Of a stretch of 48,239 nucleotides of DNA, positions 1-9,919 are shown one piece after another (the first letter of the stretch is position 1; the number at the start of each line of letters is the position of its first letter). Under the pieces are notes generated by a model. It had not been told where the DNA came from, ran no database searches, and saw only the letters and a program-made list of their open reading frames with translations. This stretch comes from Pyronema omphalodes. Its lineage: Eukaryota; Ascomycota; Pezizomycetes; Pezizales; Pyronemataceae. The position numbers and the translations under genes were made by a program. The DNA is taken from positions 1-48,239 of the forward strand of contig JAJJXM010000132.1 of assembly GCA_024516155.1 (NCBI GenBank), given 5' to 3'.

Positions 1-1301
1 CAATCGAGATTCTCTAGGGAGATCTATGATGGCGCGACTCATACGATAAATGACTCATGCGTCATTATCACAAGAGTTCAGGCATGATGCAGTCAGACGG
101 AGTTGCCCTCCGGTGTGACTCATAACCCCAGCACCTCATTGGAAGGTGTGGTAGTACGGTGAGCGATTTCAAGGATTAATCTGACCAGGGCGAGCATTAT
201 GCAAGTGAGCAATTAATTTAATTGCGCGCTTAGCATGATGCAAGCCTCAGCAGATGCGTCACAGCCTTGACTCATGTCTTATCTCCTAAGCTCAGTTTGG
301 CAGTTGGTTCCCCAAGGAAGGCTGGGCCAATTTGTAGACGAAAGTCTATAAAAGACCCTATGACTTCCCTCTGTCTCCTCCATCATCATCCATTGATCCT
401 AGACGCGACGATACCACATCTACACCAACGAATACCTCCAAAGACGACCCTTAAGTTTATTCGGCCTGTGATCGATTGATTTACTTCCTAGCTTTATCTT
501 TGGAACAAGCTCTATTAGTTCTTGGGAACGAAGTGTCTGTTAGTTCTTGGGAACGAAGTGTTTGTCTACATCCAGGACGAAGCACTCGAGTTACAATCGA
601 AAAAGCCTCTGCATAGTCAGGACTGTGCCCAGGTTCACAGCTAGCGCCGCCTCAAACAAGATTCACAGGAAGTATATTAATCCCCCATCCTCGAGTAGGT
701 TTACAACGCTACATCCACCTCATAGACACCATCCTACTCTCCCATGTCTTTCTAATATGGTGCAGAACAACGATCAAAAAAGAAATATTAAATGTCAGCA
801 AGCACTTAGGATATCGACCCTCATCGGCATGATTAAGATGATAACAATCCGAAATGCGTATATCAGACCTCCCAGTCGTACGAACCAGGTTAAAATGATG
901 ATCAAAACAGACTGTATGGATTGTTGGAATATGAGAACTGTACAGCGACCCAGTTCAGTTTACTGTCAGTAGTATAAACTGGTTCAACTGCAAAACCTAG
1001 TTAATCGAATGCAAGGCTTCGCAACCCAGGAGAACTGTTGAAAACTGCAAAACCCGGTTTGTCCAGAGGAAATGGTTTATGAAATGGCAATAAATATTAT
1101 TCAGCGCATACATAACAAAATTGCATACTGATGGAGTGTTCAGGAATCACAGCCGATGCCTCGGATTAAAGCTCTTAAGCCCACTAATGGCCTCCAGACT
1201 ATGCCTGCCTGCATTCAATAGCGGACCAAAATAATGATCCGCTTGCATTGGGACAACAACAGCTGTTTTTTTTTAATTCTTTGAGTTTTTTATTTTCTTA
1301 T
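1..1301. other. Leading intergenic stretch
   Basis: I recognise no gene here. Two uninterrupted plus-strand reading frames (267-479 and 547-972) have basic, low-hydrophobicity translations with no family features and look like chance frames. A 24-26 bp sequence containing TAGTTCTTGGGAACGAAGTG is repeated in tandem twice around 513-562. A short motif AACTGCAAAACC recurs around 988 and 1043. Confidence 0.5.
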
Positions 1302-1671
1302 TTTTTTGTTGTTTTTGTTGTTTTTGTTGATTTTGTTGATTTTGTTGATTTTGTTGATTTTGTTGATTTTGTTGATTTTGTTGATTTTGTTGATTTTGTT
1401 GATTGTGTTGTTTTTGTTGTTTTTGTTGATTTTGTTGATTTTGTTGATTGTGTTGTTTTGTTGATTTTGTTGATTTTGTTGATTTTGTTGATTTTGTTGA
1501 TTTTGTTGATTTTGTTGATTTTGTTGATTTTGTTGATTTTGTTGATTTTGTTGTTTTTGTTGTTTTTGTTGTTTTTGTTGTTTTTGTTGTTTTTGTTGTT
1601 TTTGTTGTTTTTGTTGTTTTTGTTGTTTTTGTTGTTTTTGTTGTTTTTTTTGTTTTTGTTGTTTTTGTTGT
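1302..1671. repeat. 9-bp satellite, TTTTGTTGA / TTTTTGTTG units
   Basis: About 370 bp consist of two interleaved variants of a 9-bp unit. TTTTGTTGA dominates the first two thirds and TTTTTGTTG the last third. Because the unit is a multiple of three and lacks stops in most frames, it opens long artificial frames on both strands (Phe-Val-Asp or Thr-Lys-Ser repeats). These should not be annotated as proteins. The change of unit along the array suggests slippage-driven homogenisation in two blocks. Confidence 0.95.
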
Positions 1672-1802
1672 GTTTTTTTTTTCCAATATGTATAGTAGTG
1701 CTCGTCTGAATAAACAAAAATTCTACCACATTATTTCAATAAATCATTGGTAATTTAGCTAGTATTGTGATGTTTTCAGTCCGAATTTTTTGTTTACATT
1801 AT

Positions 1803-1931
1803 AGAATGTTATATCTTTTTTTTATCTACGGAATTGTATATTTTATAAAATGTTATATCTTTTTGTTATCTACTGGGTTGTATTTCTCGTGGAAAGTTAT
1901 ATCTTTTTGTTATCCCCGCAATTGTATTTCT
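1803..1931. repeat. Short tandem repeat, about 45-bp unit, three copies
   Basis: Three diverged copies of a unit containing GTTATATCTTTTTGTTATC and then a TTGTAT block follow one another. The sequence is AT-rich and non-coding. Confidence 0.75.
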
Positions 1932-3306
1932 TCTGTTGTGGTATAAACGGGTATATCACATGTTTAAAAATGTATATGTAAATCATAAACCTGTTCTATC
2001 CTACTAGGCAAACATATACAGAAAGACTGTATAAAACTTATACCATTACATGTACCATAGGGCAACCCCACAGTCCTGCTATCAACTAAGTCTCCAACCT
2101 GACTTTTCGTTCCGCAGACGTGATCAAACTGCCAGGAGCTCTGGTTGGCTCTGTAAATCCATCAAGATGAGACATAGATAGATACCTATATATAGTAATT
2201 TTGAAACCCCTCGCACTTGTTACTGGAATTATAAGATACAACGAGCTGTCATGTTAAGAATGAGGAATGGCTACGATGAGGTTGTGCCTATGTGAGCTAT
2301 TATTCCATAACAACCTATATCTCTGGCAAGCCCTCGATGCTAAAACATCCCCGGGCTTTTCTCCTTACGCAGAGATGTTATTATCATAAGCTTCCGTGGA
2401 AAATTTCTAGCGTATCTGCAGGTGATCGTGACTAGTATCATCGAGTAATGTACCCAGTTTGGTGTTTTCCTGGCTTATAAAATCGTGATATACACATACC
2501 ATATCTGAACGACAGACATGGTGACTCATGCAACATTTGGATGCATGACGTACAGGCCAAATACTCATATATATTGACAACAAATTGGGTTTTCATTTAA
2601 TCCCTAACCGGTATAGATTCTAGAATCAAAGCCATAAGAAGCACATGCCTACTACTTCCACCGCTGTTTCTCAGTGCTGATATGTTGGGCCTTGGTTGGA
2701 GCCCATGGACAGTACTACACTCCTCCACTCCTCGCCAATAACCAACGCCACAGCCCACTGCATCCTCAACATTCTATCATTCACTACATACCCACTTTTT
2801 TTTCCATCATCATATCAACCATCAATATATCCAAAATCAACTACTACAGCTGGTACCGACAGAACTACCACAGCAGATCTTCGACGCCGGATCAATTATC
2901 AAGCCAGTAGTTCTGTAACAAGACACTACTGTTACGATTTTTTTCTGCAGCGTGATCCGGAAGATGACTTTGTATTGCGGTAGATATGCTAGATAACTCG
3001 TAACTCGTCTATGAGCGTGCTCTTGTATGTGTTTGGGGTAGTGGGGGTTGATTTGAATGGAGATGATATTACTCGGCGACGCTGGCTGGCGTAGATTATA
3101 GTGTTTGGATGATGAATGTGGAATTAGATATGTATATAGCTGTTGAAGCGTATGTACACCCGTCGGCTGTTTGTGATTTGATAGGAGCTGGAGAATGGGT
3201 TAACGTTGGGTATTCTGGGGACTTTTAACATATGCGGGTTTACTAGTGGGATGGGGAATTGCTTGCTGATGAAACTGTATTTGAATACCGGAAGGCATTG
3301 TCTTTA
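1932..3306. other. Intergenic stretch without a recognised gene
   Basis: There are two overlapping short open frames at 2674-2983, but no splice-consistent gene, no conserved domain and no transposon end that I can see. AT-rich and unremarkable. Confidence 0.4.
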
Positions 3307-3314
3307 TTTCGAGG

Positions 3315-3346
<32 letters not shown>

Positions 3347-3391
3347 CTTAAACGTTCCCAACCGTAAGGTTATGACGTTTCGAGGGATTGA
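3307..3391 (-). mobile_element. 5'-truncated non-LTR retroelement tail with target-site duplication
   Basis: The core 3321-3377 read on the minus strand is a short 3' end (ACGTCATAACCTTACGGTTG, then GGAACGTTTAAG) followed by an (AATC)n tail. The sequence TTTCGAGGGATTGA occurs at both edges (3307-3320 and 3378-3391), a 14-bp target-site duplication, though its inner edge merges with the tail repeat. The same 3' end recurs at 28780-28843 and 40331-40385. A repeated conserved 3' end, a simple tail and a duplicated target site are the marks of target-primed reverse transcription. Confidence 0.8.
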
Positions 3392-3496
3392 ATGTGTGGA
3401 GTATGATTATCAACAGCTGTTCTTTTTGAATTCAAAAATAGAGATTTTTTAGGGAAATAGCTAAAGAATAGAGAACTGCGATGTTCGAAGCTAGGT

Positions 3497-4011
3497 ATGC
3501 ACACGAGACGAGATGAGGCGAGACGGCTATTGGGTTCGAAACGTCTTGTCTCGTGGGATTCCAGTCTCGTAATTCTCGAGCTCGAGACTTTAGGCGAAAA
3601 AAAACATAGTTCATAAAACTACAAGTGAAGCAATAATTCTGCAGTATATTATCTGCCCCAAATACTAATGCTCTTCCTTCTGGATTACCTCCTAATCCCC
3701 AGACTCCGGTAGTCCATTCTAGCTCTGGATGGGTAATACAGACTGCTAAAGAAGTTCAAGTTTTACTAATAAGTCGATCTTACTATTGGTAATAGATTTA
3801 CTTGGAAGATTGACTCGCGGAGTAGGAAAAAATACATATCTAACTTGATTAGGCATATTTTTTTTCCGTACAAAGTACAGAATGTACAAGTCTCGAAAAA
3901 TCTCAAGCTTATCTCGAGGTCTCGAGCCGTCTCGTCTTGTGGAAATCTAGTCTCGTCGGTCTCAAGACTAAAGCTCGAACTCTTGTCTCGAGCCGCTTGT
4001 CTCGTGTGCAT
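3497..4011. mobile_element. MITE-like element with ATGCACACGAGAC terminal inverted repeats
   Basis: The left end reads ATGCACACGAGAC and the right end GTCTCGTGTGCAT, its exact reverse complement. The inverted similarity extends outward a few bases (TAGG / CCTA). Both arms (3497-3600 and 3890-4011) are packed with GAGAC/GTCTC sub-repeats, partly in direct orientation as well. No transposase is present. The centre (3600-3890) is AT-rich. I could not define a target-site duplication. The element ends about 10 bp before recognisable F-box/LRR relic sequence begins. Confidence 0.65.
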
Positions 4012-4019
4012 CCTATTCT

Positions 4020-5260
4020 AAGCAGGACCAGGTATGCAGTTATACCCATCCTCGAATACCATACATCTATTCGATCCCTATAGACATAGCGGCTATATCC
4101 ATTTACTCAATGGATATACAGGAACGGCTCTACGTCTTCCTTATCTCAGGTGTCTTATTCTGTCAAGTTTATAGCAGTTGTAAGGTCCTATGCATGGTAT
4201 TCTCGTAGCGGCTCCAGGAATCACCGATCTTGAGCTTATCTCCAGCAGCCATGAACTAGCTAGTCTGTTGCTATTCCAACTTAGCACGGATCTTCCGAAA
4301 CATGAATCTGTCAAAAAGGACAAACGTGAGAAGAGAGATGGAAGTGGAGGTCGGAACGCAATGTATATTAATTGGGAAAAACCATAACCACCGAAAGCAT
4401 AGTAAGCTAATAAAGAAACGACAGCACCAGCACCAGCAACCCTAACCCAACACTAGCCTTGGGTGCCACTTCAACAGAATCCCCGAACATTGCATGGTCT
4501 TCGTCTGAAGGGTTGGAGGTTAGATGCATCATGCAGCCAGTGTTAAAGCTTTCTCCCTTATCTAACACACCCCCGTTAGCTAAGGATAGATGTATGAAGA
4601 CGTTGAAAACACCAGGCTTTTATAGTCTGCACTACAAACCGCAAAGATAACTCTCCAGGATCTTATCGCAGGGGAACAAGAATTGTAGGAGCTCTTTCAG
4701 TGCCTATTATCCTTTTCTGGATTATAGGAGTTGTCTATATCACCCCGAGCTAGAGAGAATTGGTACAGCTAAAACCTCTATCGTCATACAAGATATCATT
4801 AGAAAGCATGTATTAACCTTGCGGTTATTATCTCTATCTATTCGGCATAATTTTAATAAGCAATGAACATATCGCGGTGTGATGTCAGATGCTTTACGGA
4901 ATTGACAATTGCAGTGCTCTGCATGCGGGAACTTTATATCGCTGTTCCTGATATCGAGGGTGTTGGTACGGTAGGTATTACTTTTATGGCCACCTGTACA
5001 GGAACTATGTACATATATACTGATGCATTTATTTTCTATACTTTACCAGATACGGTTAATGGAAACTATACAATTTTGAATTTCGAGGGCATGACGGATC
5101 AATGAATATGGTATGTTGGAGCAATTGGAAACTTTCATTTTCAGACATATGCAGTTACTATCGGATATGGAGGCTCGGTTGCATATAATTGAAGGTATTG
5201 ATGAGGGAATGCTTTTTGTTGGCGAGACGGATTAGGATGATATCACTGATCATGAGTCTG
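4020..5260 (+). pseudogene. Decayed F-box/LRR gene (relic E)
   Basis: Fragments in different frames match the exon-3 and exon-4 parts of the four F-box/LRR genes further right, in the correct order. Near 4032 the translation YAVIPILEY matches YDALVPVLEY of copy C. At 4128-4150 RLPYLRCLILSS matches RLPHLTSLTIKS of copy D. At 4194-4225 ILVAAPGITDLEL matches IITGSPSITDLVL of D. At 4890-4950 ELTIAVL then MRELYIAV matches EITVAIQ and LRELYIL of C. At 5065-5095 TILNFE matches EILKFE. At 5238-5279 DDITDHESDYGFT is an acidic-tail remnant. In-frame stops and frame changes separate the pieces. The F-box exons are missing: an inverted-repeat element ends immediately upstream. Function is lost. Confidence 0.75.
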
Positions 5261-5666
5261 ATTATGGGTTTACATAGGAATTATAATGATTACAAATTCT
5301 GTTGGTAAGCAAAAAGAACTTTAGACTAATAAGAGAAACAGCGAAATACCACGGCTATTCTGGAGGTCTCGCAGATGAGGACTTTACTGGTATAAAGAAA
5401 GATTGTAAAGAATCATAATGATATTGCAGCTGCCAATATACTATCAGGTTTTAATATAGAAGTAATAACAAGCAAGATGAATAGCTATATATCGTCGAAT
5501 AAACAAGTGTATGTTGGCGGAAAATGTAAATTGCAAAATTTATTCATTGAGGAAATAGATATTCTGAGTCACTGTGCTTGAGTATATACATTCCAGTTAT
5601 ACGTTTTGAAGAAATGACGCTTGTTTGTTATTCATATTTTCTTCAAGATTTTTGTAGATATCATTT
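5224..5666 (+). repeat. 443-bp direct repeat, left copy (F-box 3' region)
   Basis: This segment runs from GAGACGGATTAGG to GTAGATATCATTT and is almost identical to 7580-8022. It holds the acidic-tail remnant and 3' flank of the F-box relic: GATGATATTGCAGCTGCCAATATACT and the following GGTTTTAATAT block resemble sequence downstream of copies A (about 21530) and B (about 26400). It does not begin with TG or end with CA, so it is unlikely to be a long terminal repeat. Confidence 0.9.
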
Positions 5667-6904
5667 AGCCCTATGGTACAAGAAAACGAGTGAGAGTGGT
5701 TTAGTTCAAACACCTTCGTGGTTTAGCTAAACACCGAAAGTGTTTAGTTAAACACCCTAAACACCAAAGTTGTTTATCTGATTTAAGGTGTTTAGCTAAA
5801 CCACCCATCGTTGTTTCAAAGTGTTTAGTTAAACACCCCTAAACACCGAAGTTGTTTAGTGTGATTTAAGGTGTTTAGCTAAACCACCTAGCGTTGTTTA
5901 GTTAAACAACTACCTTGATTTTGTTTTTGAGCAAAGGTCTACAGTGCCTGTCTAAACACTAATAAGTTTCAAAATACCCAATAAGTTTATAATACCCACA
6001 CCAATAATTTGAAAAAAATTACTAATGCTTATCTGTGGCTAAGAAGAGGCTGATACCGTGAACGCGCAGAGAAAGTTAGGTAAGGCCACCCCGAATGGAG
6101 AGCGCACCCAAGAGGAGAGCATACAAAAATGAATAACATGTCTGAATTCAAAAGCACGCGTAAATGAATAGCACATATGGATTAAGTACAAATTTTTGAG
6201 AAAGATTGGATAATAAGTGGCTTGCGATCGAGACGGTATGGGTGAGGAGACCGCTGAGTGTGAAGAGACGCGCTGGGTGTGAGGAGAAGTGCTGAGTGTG
6301 GGGAGACGTGCGCCCGCAGAGATGCGCACAACAAGCATTCTCGGTCACAGATAGGCATTAGTAATTCTCTGAATTTTTTTGGTGTGGGTATTATAGACTT
6401 TTTGGGTAATAAGAAACTTATTAGGTTTTGGACGGGCATTGTAGACCTTTGCTCTTTTTTTTTTTGTGGGGTTTATTTAAACACCCTAGGGGTGTTTAAA
6501 TAAACACCTTCTTCTTCGCCTATTCTTCGGGGTTTATTTGAACTATCCTCTGATGTTTAAATAAACATCTACAGTCCAATTCCTAGGGATAGCTTTTCCA
6601 TGGTTCATATAAATCACTCTGCAGTGTTCTACTGAACATTCAGTTTTAAACTGCAGAGCTGTGTTCTGCTTATGTTTGTTGATGGAAGTGGATATTGCCT
6701 TAGTGCGCATCCCTTCCTTATGTTCTGTTCGTTCTGCCGTTGTTATTCCTCGTTCTTTATCCATTTCATTCACTTGTTTCTCCACCTCCATCTTTCCTTC
6801 TTGTTTGACTGTAAGTTTTTCCTCATGTCAAATGTTTGTCCCTCTACAGAATTTGCTAGTTCATACACCATAGGCCACCGGAGGGACAAAAGGGAGAGAT
6901 GGGT

Positions 6905-6921
6905 GGGGGGGGGGGGGGGGG
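6905..6921. repeat. Homopolymer G17
   Basis: An uninterrupted run of 17 G inside the 1.9-kb transposon. Runs of G or C of similar length occur at 9280, 15188, 18943, 22655, 41209 and 43162. Confidence 0.9.
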
Positions 6922-7254
6922 ATATGAACTTCTAGATACTCGCTGAGTCAAGTACTGCAAACCAACCCTACAAATATTTACAATGCTAACCAGACAAACA
7001 GGATGCTCAGAAAACCTAAGTCTATTTATTGAAGCGAAACATTATTCCAGCATATGTCAGGGTCAATCCAAAAAGGCACAAAGCGGATGCTACTACACAG
7101 AGAGGAGGAGCAGGAGTACGAGGGGTGAGGAGGGAGGAGGGAGGTTGCTGTATTCATAGATAGAAGACCTGGCAATAGCTAGAAACATGTTACATACTGA
7201 GCGAGTGGTTTAGAAATTAATTTAACACATCTAAAAAATATCTGAGGTGCTTGA

Positions 7255-7500
7255 TCAAACCACTATTGTGCAAGGTGTTTGGAGATGTTAAGTAGGTGTT
7301 TAAAAAGGTGTTTAATTCGGTGATTAAAGGTGTTTAGTAGGTGTTTAGTAGGTGTTTAGTAGGTGTTTAAAAAGGTGTTTAAAAAGGTGTTTAAAGGTGC
7401 TCAAAGGTGTTTAGTAGGTGTTTAAAAAGGTGTTTAAAGGTGTTTAGTAGGTGTTTAAAGGTGTTTAGTAGGTGTTTAAAGAGGTGTTTAGTAAATGGAT
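7255..7500. repeat. Degenerate tandem GGTGTTTAGTA / GGTGTTTAAAAA repeats
   Basis: More than a dozen copies of GGTGTTTA followed by GTA, AAAA or AA form the right subterminal array of the transposon. Spacing is 10-12 bp without unique spacers, which excludes a CRISPR array. Confidence 0.85.
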
Positions 7501-7579
7501 TTTGTGGGTGTTTGAATTAAACACCTTTTGTGGTTTAAAGTGTGGTTTGATTAAACCCCTTTTTCTTGTACCACAGGGT

Positions 7580-8022
7580 GAGATGGATTAGGATGATATC
7601 ACTGATCATGAGTCTGATTATGGGTTTACATAGGAATTATAATGATTACGAATTATGTTGGTAAGCAAAAAGAACTTTAGACTAATAAAATAAACAGCGA
7701 AACACCACGGCTGTTCTGGAGGTCTCGCAGATGAGGAATTTACTGGTATAAAGAAAGATTGTAAAGAATCATAATGATATTGCAGCTGCCAATATACTAT
7801 CAGGTTTTAATATAGAAGTAATAACAAACAAGATGAATAGCTATATATCGTCGAATAAACAAGTGTATGTTGGCGGAAAATGTAAATTGCAAAATCTATT
7901 CATTGAGGAAATAGATATTCTGAGTCACTGTGCTTGAGTATATACATTCCAGTTATACGTTTTGAAGAAATGACGCTTGTTTGTTATTCATATTTTCTTC
8001 AAGAATTTTGTAGATATCATTT
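7580..8022 (+). repeat. 443-bp direct repeat, right copy
   Basis: This is nearly identical to 5224-5666 and of equal length (GAGATGGATTAGG to GTAGATATCATTT). It starts directly after the right end of the transposon. It carries the same F-box acidic-tail remnant (DDITDHESDYGFT followed by a stop) and 3' flank. Confidence 0.9.
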
Positions 8023-8537
8023 GGACCATAATTGGAGGCTGAGCAGGGGGAAGGGGGGAAGGGAGGATACCAACCGCCGTTTTATTACATGTCACAGCAG
8101 GAGATAAAGCACGAGCATACATCGCGTCTTTTTATTGATGTGTATTATGTTATCGGTTTCTGTTAGCTGAGCTGCAGGGTCGTAGTTAATTGGGAGTTTG
8201 GTAATGGCTGTGTAGGGTGTGTTTCTTTATGGATATGGAAAGATGGATTGATGGTTAATGGTTAAGGGTTAGTGATGGGGGTGAAGATAGGAAGAGGATA
8301 GTATGTTCTGGGTTGGAGATGATATGCTTGGTTATGCGGTTTTGATTTGATGCGTGGGAGGTGGGGGACGTCGGGGGAGGGGGTTATGGAAGTTAAGAAA
8401 GTTATGTTTGGTATCCTGGGGTATGGGATTCAATGGATACTTTATCTGAAAGCAACGTGAAGAATTGGTTGTATATTTAGAAACATAATGCGGCAAGAGA
8501 TGGGTATTGTAGACCATTGCTCTATCTGGATCTTTTG
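8023..8537. other. Intergenic stretch without a recognised gene
   Basis: A G-rich, purine-biased plus strand with many GGTTA/GGTTG runs. I see no gene. Confidence 0.4.
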
Positions 8538-8798
8538 GTCGCCGTGGCCCGTTTTTGCTTTGATTTTTAATTTGATTTTTATTCATACACCGATCGAGGC
8601 CGGAGCCTCCTAATGAGGCGCCCTAATCTCCTATATCCCAAACATCCCCACGCAGAAAAGCAAAAATATAAACAATCTCGTAAGAAAACAGTAGAGAAAG
8701 AAAGAAATGAGCATCGCTTCGCAGCGGACCCCACAAAAAGCCATATCCTTTGTGAACAAAACAAAAGAAAATAAAAAAAACAAGTCGCCGTGGCCCGT
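8538..8798 (-). mobile_element. Retroposed 231-bp insertion with 15-bp target-site duplication
   Basis: GTCGCCGTGGCCCGT occurs exactly at 8538-8552 and 8784-8798, bracketing 231 bp. Read on the minus strand the insert ends with a hairpin-rich segment (GGCGCCTCATTAGGAGGCTCC), then GTGTATGAATAAA and an AATC/AAATC-containing A-rich tail, like the 3' end of a LINE or SINE. The other edge is also A-rich (AAAATAAAAAAAACAA on the plus strand), so orientation is less certain than the insertion itself. It is not obviously the same family as the insertions at 3321, 28780 and 40161. Confidence 0.7.
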
Positions 8799-9919
8799 GA
8801 CAGAGGGGCGACCGGTATCAAAACTCCACCGAGTGATACTTAAAGATTGCAAGTTTTTCTCACGTGGGTGATGCCACCGGCAGACAGCTGATGAATTATG
8901 ATGCCATAATATATACTTCATTGCTGTGGAATAGCTGGTTCTTGGCTTGGAGAAAATGCCAGATTGCAATATTTACAGGTCAGCTTAGTTATTGCATGTA
9001 ACCAAGCAAATGTGATTAAATCTCGTATGTTGTATCTTGTATGTTGGCATATCTTGGCATATCTTGGCATATCTTGGCATATCTTGGCACAAAAAGACCA
9101 GTTGGAGTTTTTTCCCCACCTATACTGAAAATAGGGGCCTTTAAAAACTATTCTGCGGATTCACATTTGCTTCAGATTGATTTTCATTCGATATATGTTA
9201 TTCTGCATCTGCAACTTGTCTCTTATTCTTATCGAAGTATGTGAATTGGAGTGCTTGTGGTTGGGTTAAATGATATGTTGGGGGGGGGGGGGGGGGTTGA
9301 TGAAATCTTTCTTGTAGCGAGGAACCATGTCAGGACTTGGTGTCGATGTTCCCCACCGTACCCAGTTCCTATCTACATCTCACTCAGCTAGTACTCTACC
9401 GGTAGTTTATGAGATACCGCATGAATTGTCAAAGGCGTGTAGCAACTTGGTACAAAACCCTGGTTCTGTTGGTATTTACTACACTGATGGAGGCTGGTAT
9501 ATCACCATATGGAAACCCGTATAGTCTTCTTCTCTGCGTGCAGTTCCTCCGGAGCTGTTTGCACACAAAGTGGTTGTGTATGACGTGATCATGTAATATC
9601 ACTCGTATGATCGCATGGCAGCCTAAAATCGTATACCAGAGTAAATCAAAGGCGTCCCTGGAAACGAAGACGTCAATCAGCCAAATGTGTAGCTAATTTA
9701 TAACCCATAGGCGATAAAATCACACCTTCACCCGCTTGCGAATATGTGGGTATTACGTGTGTTGAATTCATGATGCTTCTCAAAGAAGAGACAAACGGAT
9801 GTATATCATCGTTTTACGGCCCGTAAAGCTTTCAGTTGTGGATATAACACTCATCATTCAGCATCAGAAAACCCTCACCATTCCCGCAATCTCACTTATA
9901 CCCCCTACCGCACCTCGTC
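8799..9919. other. Intergenic stretch; decamer repeat and G17 inside
   Basis: It contains four to five copies of ATCTTGGCAT at 9041-9090 and a G17 run at 9280-9296. A 65-codon plus-strand frame at 9327-9524 ends in YYTDGGWYITIWKPV; it has no family match that I can name and no supporting splice partner. No gene is called. Confidence 0.45.

Larger units (their letters stand above)
5669..7578. mobile_element. 1.9-kb non-autonomous DNA transposon, CCCT(A/G)TGGTACAAG ends
   Basis: The left end CCCTATGGTACAAGAAAA and the right end, read as its complement CCCTGTGGTACAAGAAAA, are terminal inverted repeats with one mismatch. Inside each end lie many copies of TGTTTAGTTAAACA-like palindromes (5697-5915 and 7200-7560), with more at 6467-6570. 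Such subterminal arrays usually bind transposase. No long transposase frame is present, so it is non-autonomous. The superfamily is undetermined. It sits two bases from each of two flanking 443-bp direct repeats. Confidence 0.75.

Noticed and set aside
1248..1753. Long repetitive frames on both strands (Phe-Val-Asp and Thr-Lys-Ser repeats)
   Set aside because: They arise from a 9-bp satellite whose unit is a multiple of three. No non-repeat domain or splice partner is present.
2674..2983. Two overlapping plus-strand short frames
   Set aside because: Low-complexity His/Ser/Thr-rich translations with no domain. The frames overlap each other.
6039..6439. Minus-strand frames inside the 1.9-kb transposon
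   Set aside because: Short, Ser/His-rich, overlapping in all three frames, without catalytic motifs. Not a transposase.
7255..7500. Possible CRISPR-like array of GGTGTTTA repeats
   Set aside because: Units are 10-12 bp with no unique spacers, lie in a eukaryotic transposon end, and there are no cas genes.
5224..8022. LTR retrotransposon with 443-bp LTRs
   Set aside because: The repeats lack TG..CA ends, contain F-box gene sequence, and the interior has its own terminal inverted repeats but no gag/pol frames, primer-binding site or polypurine tract.
9327..9524. 65-aa frame ending YYTDGGWYITIWKPV
   Set aside because: The sequence looks protein-like but is single, short, without signal peptide or exon partner. 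Insufficient to call.
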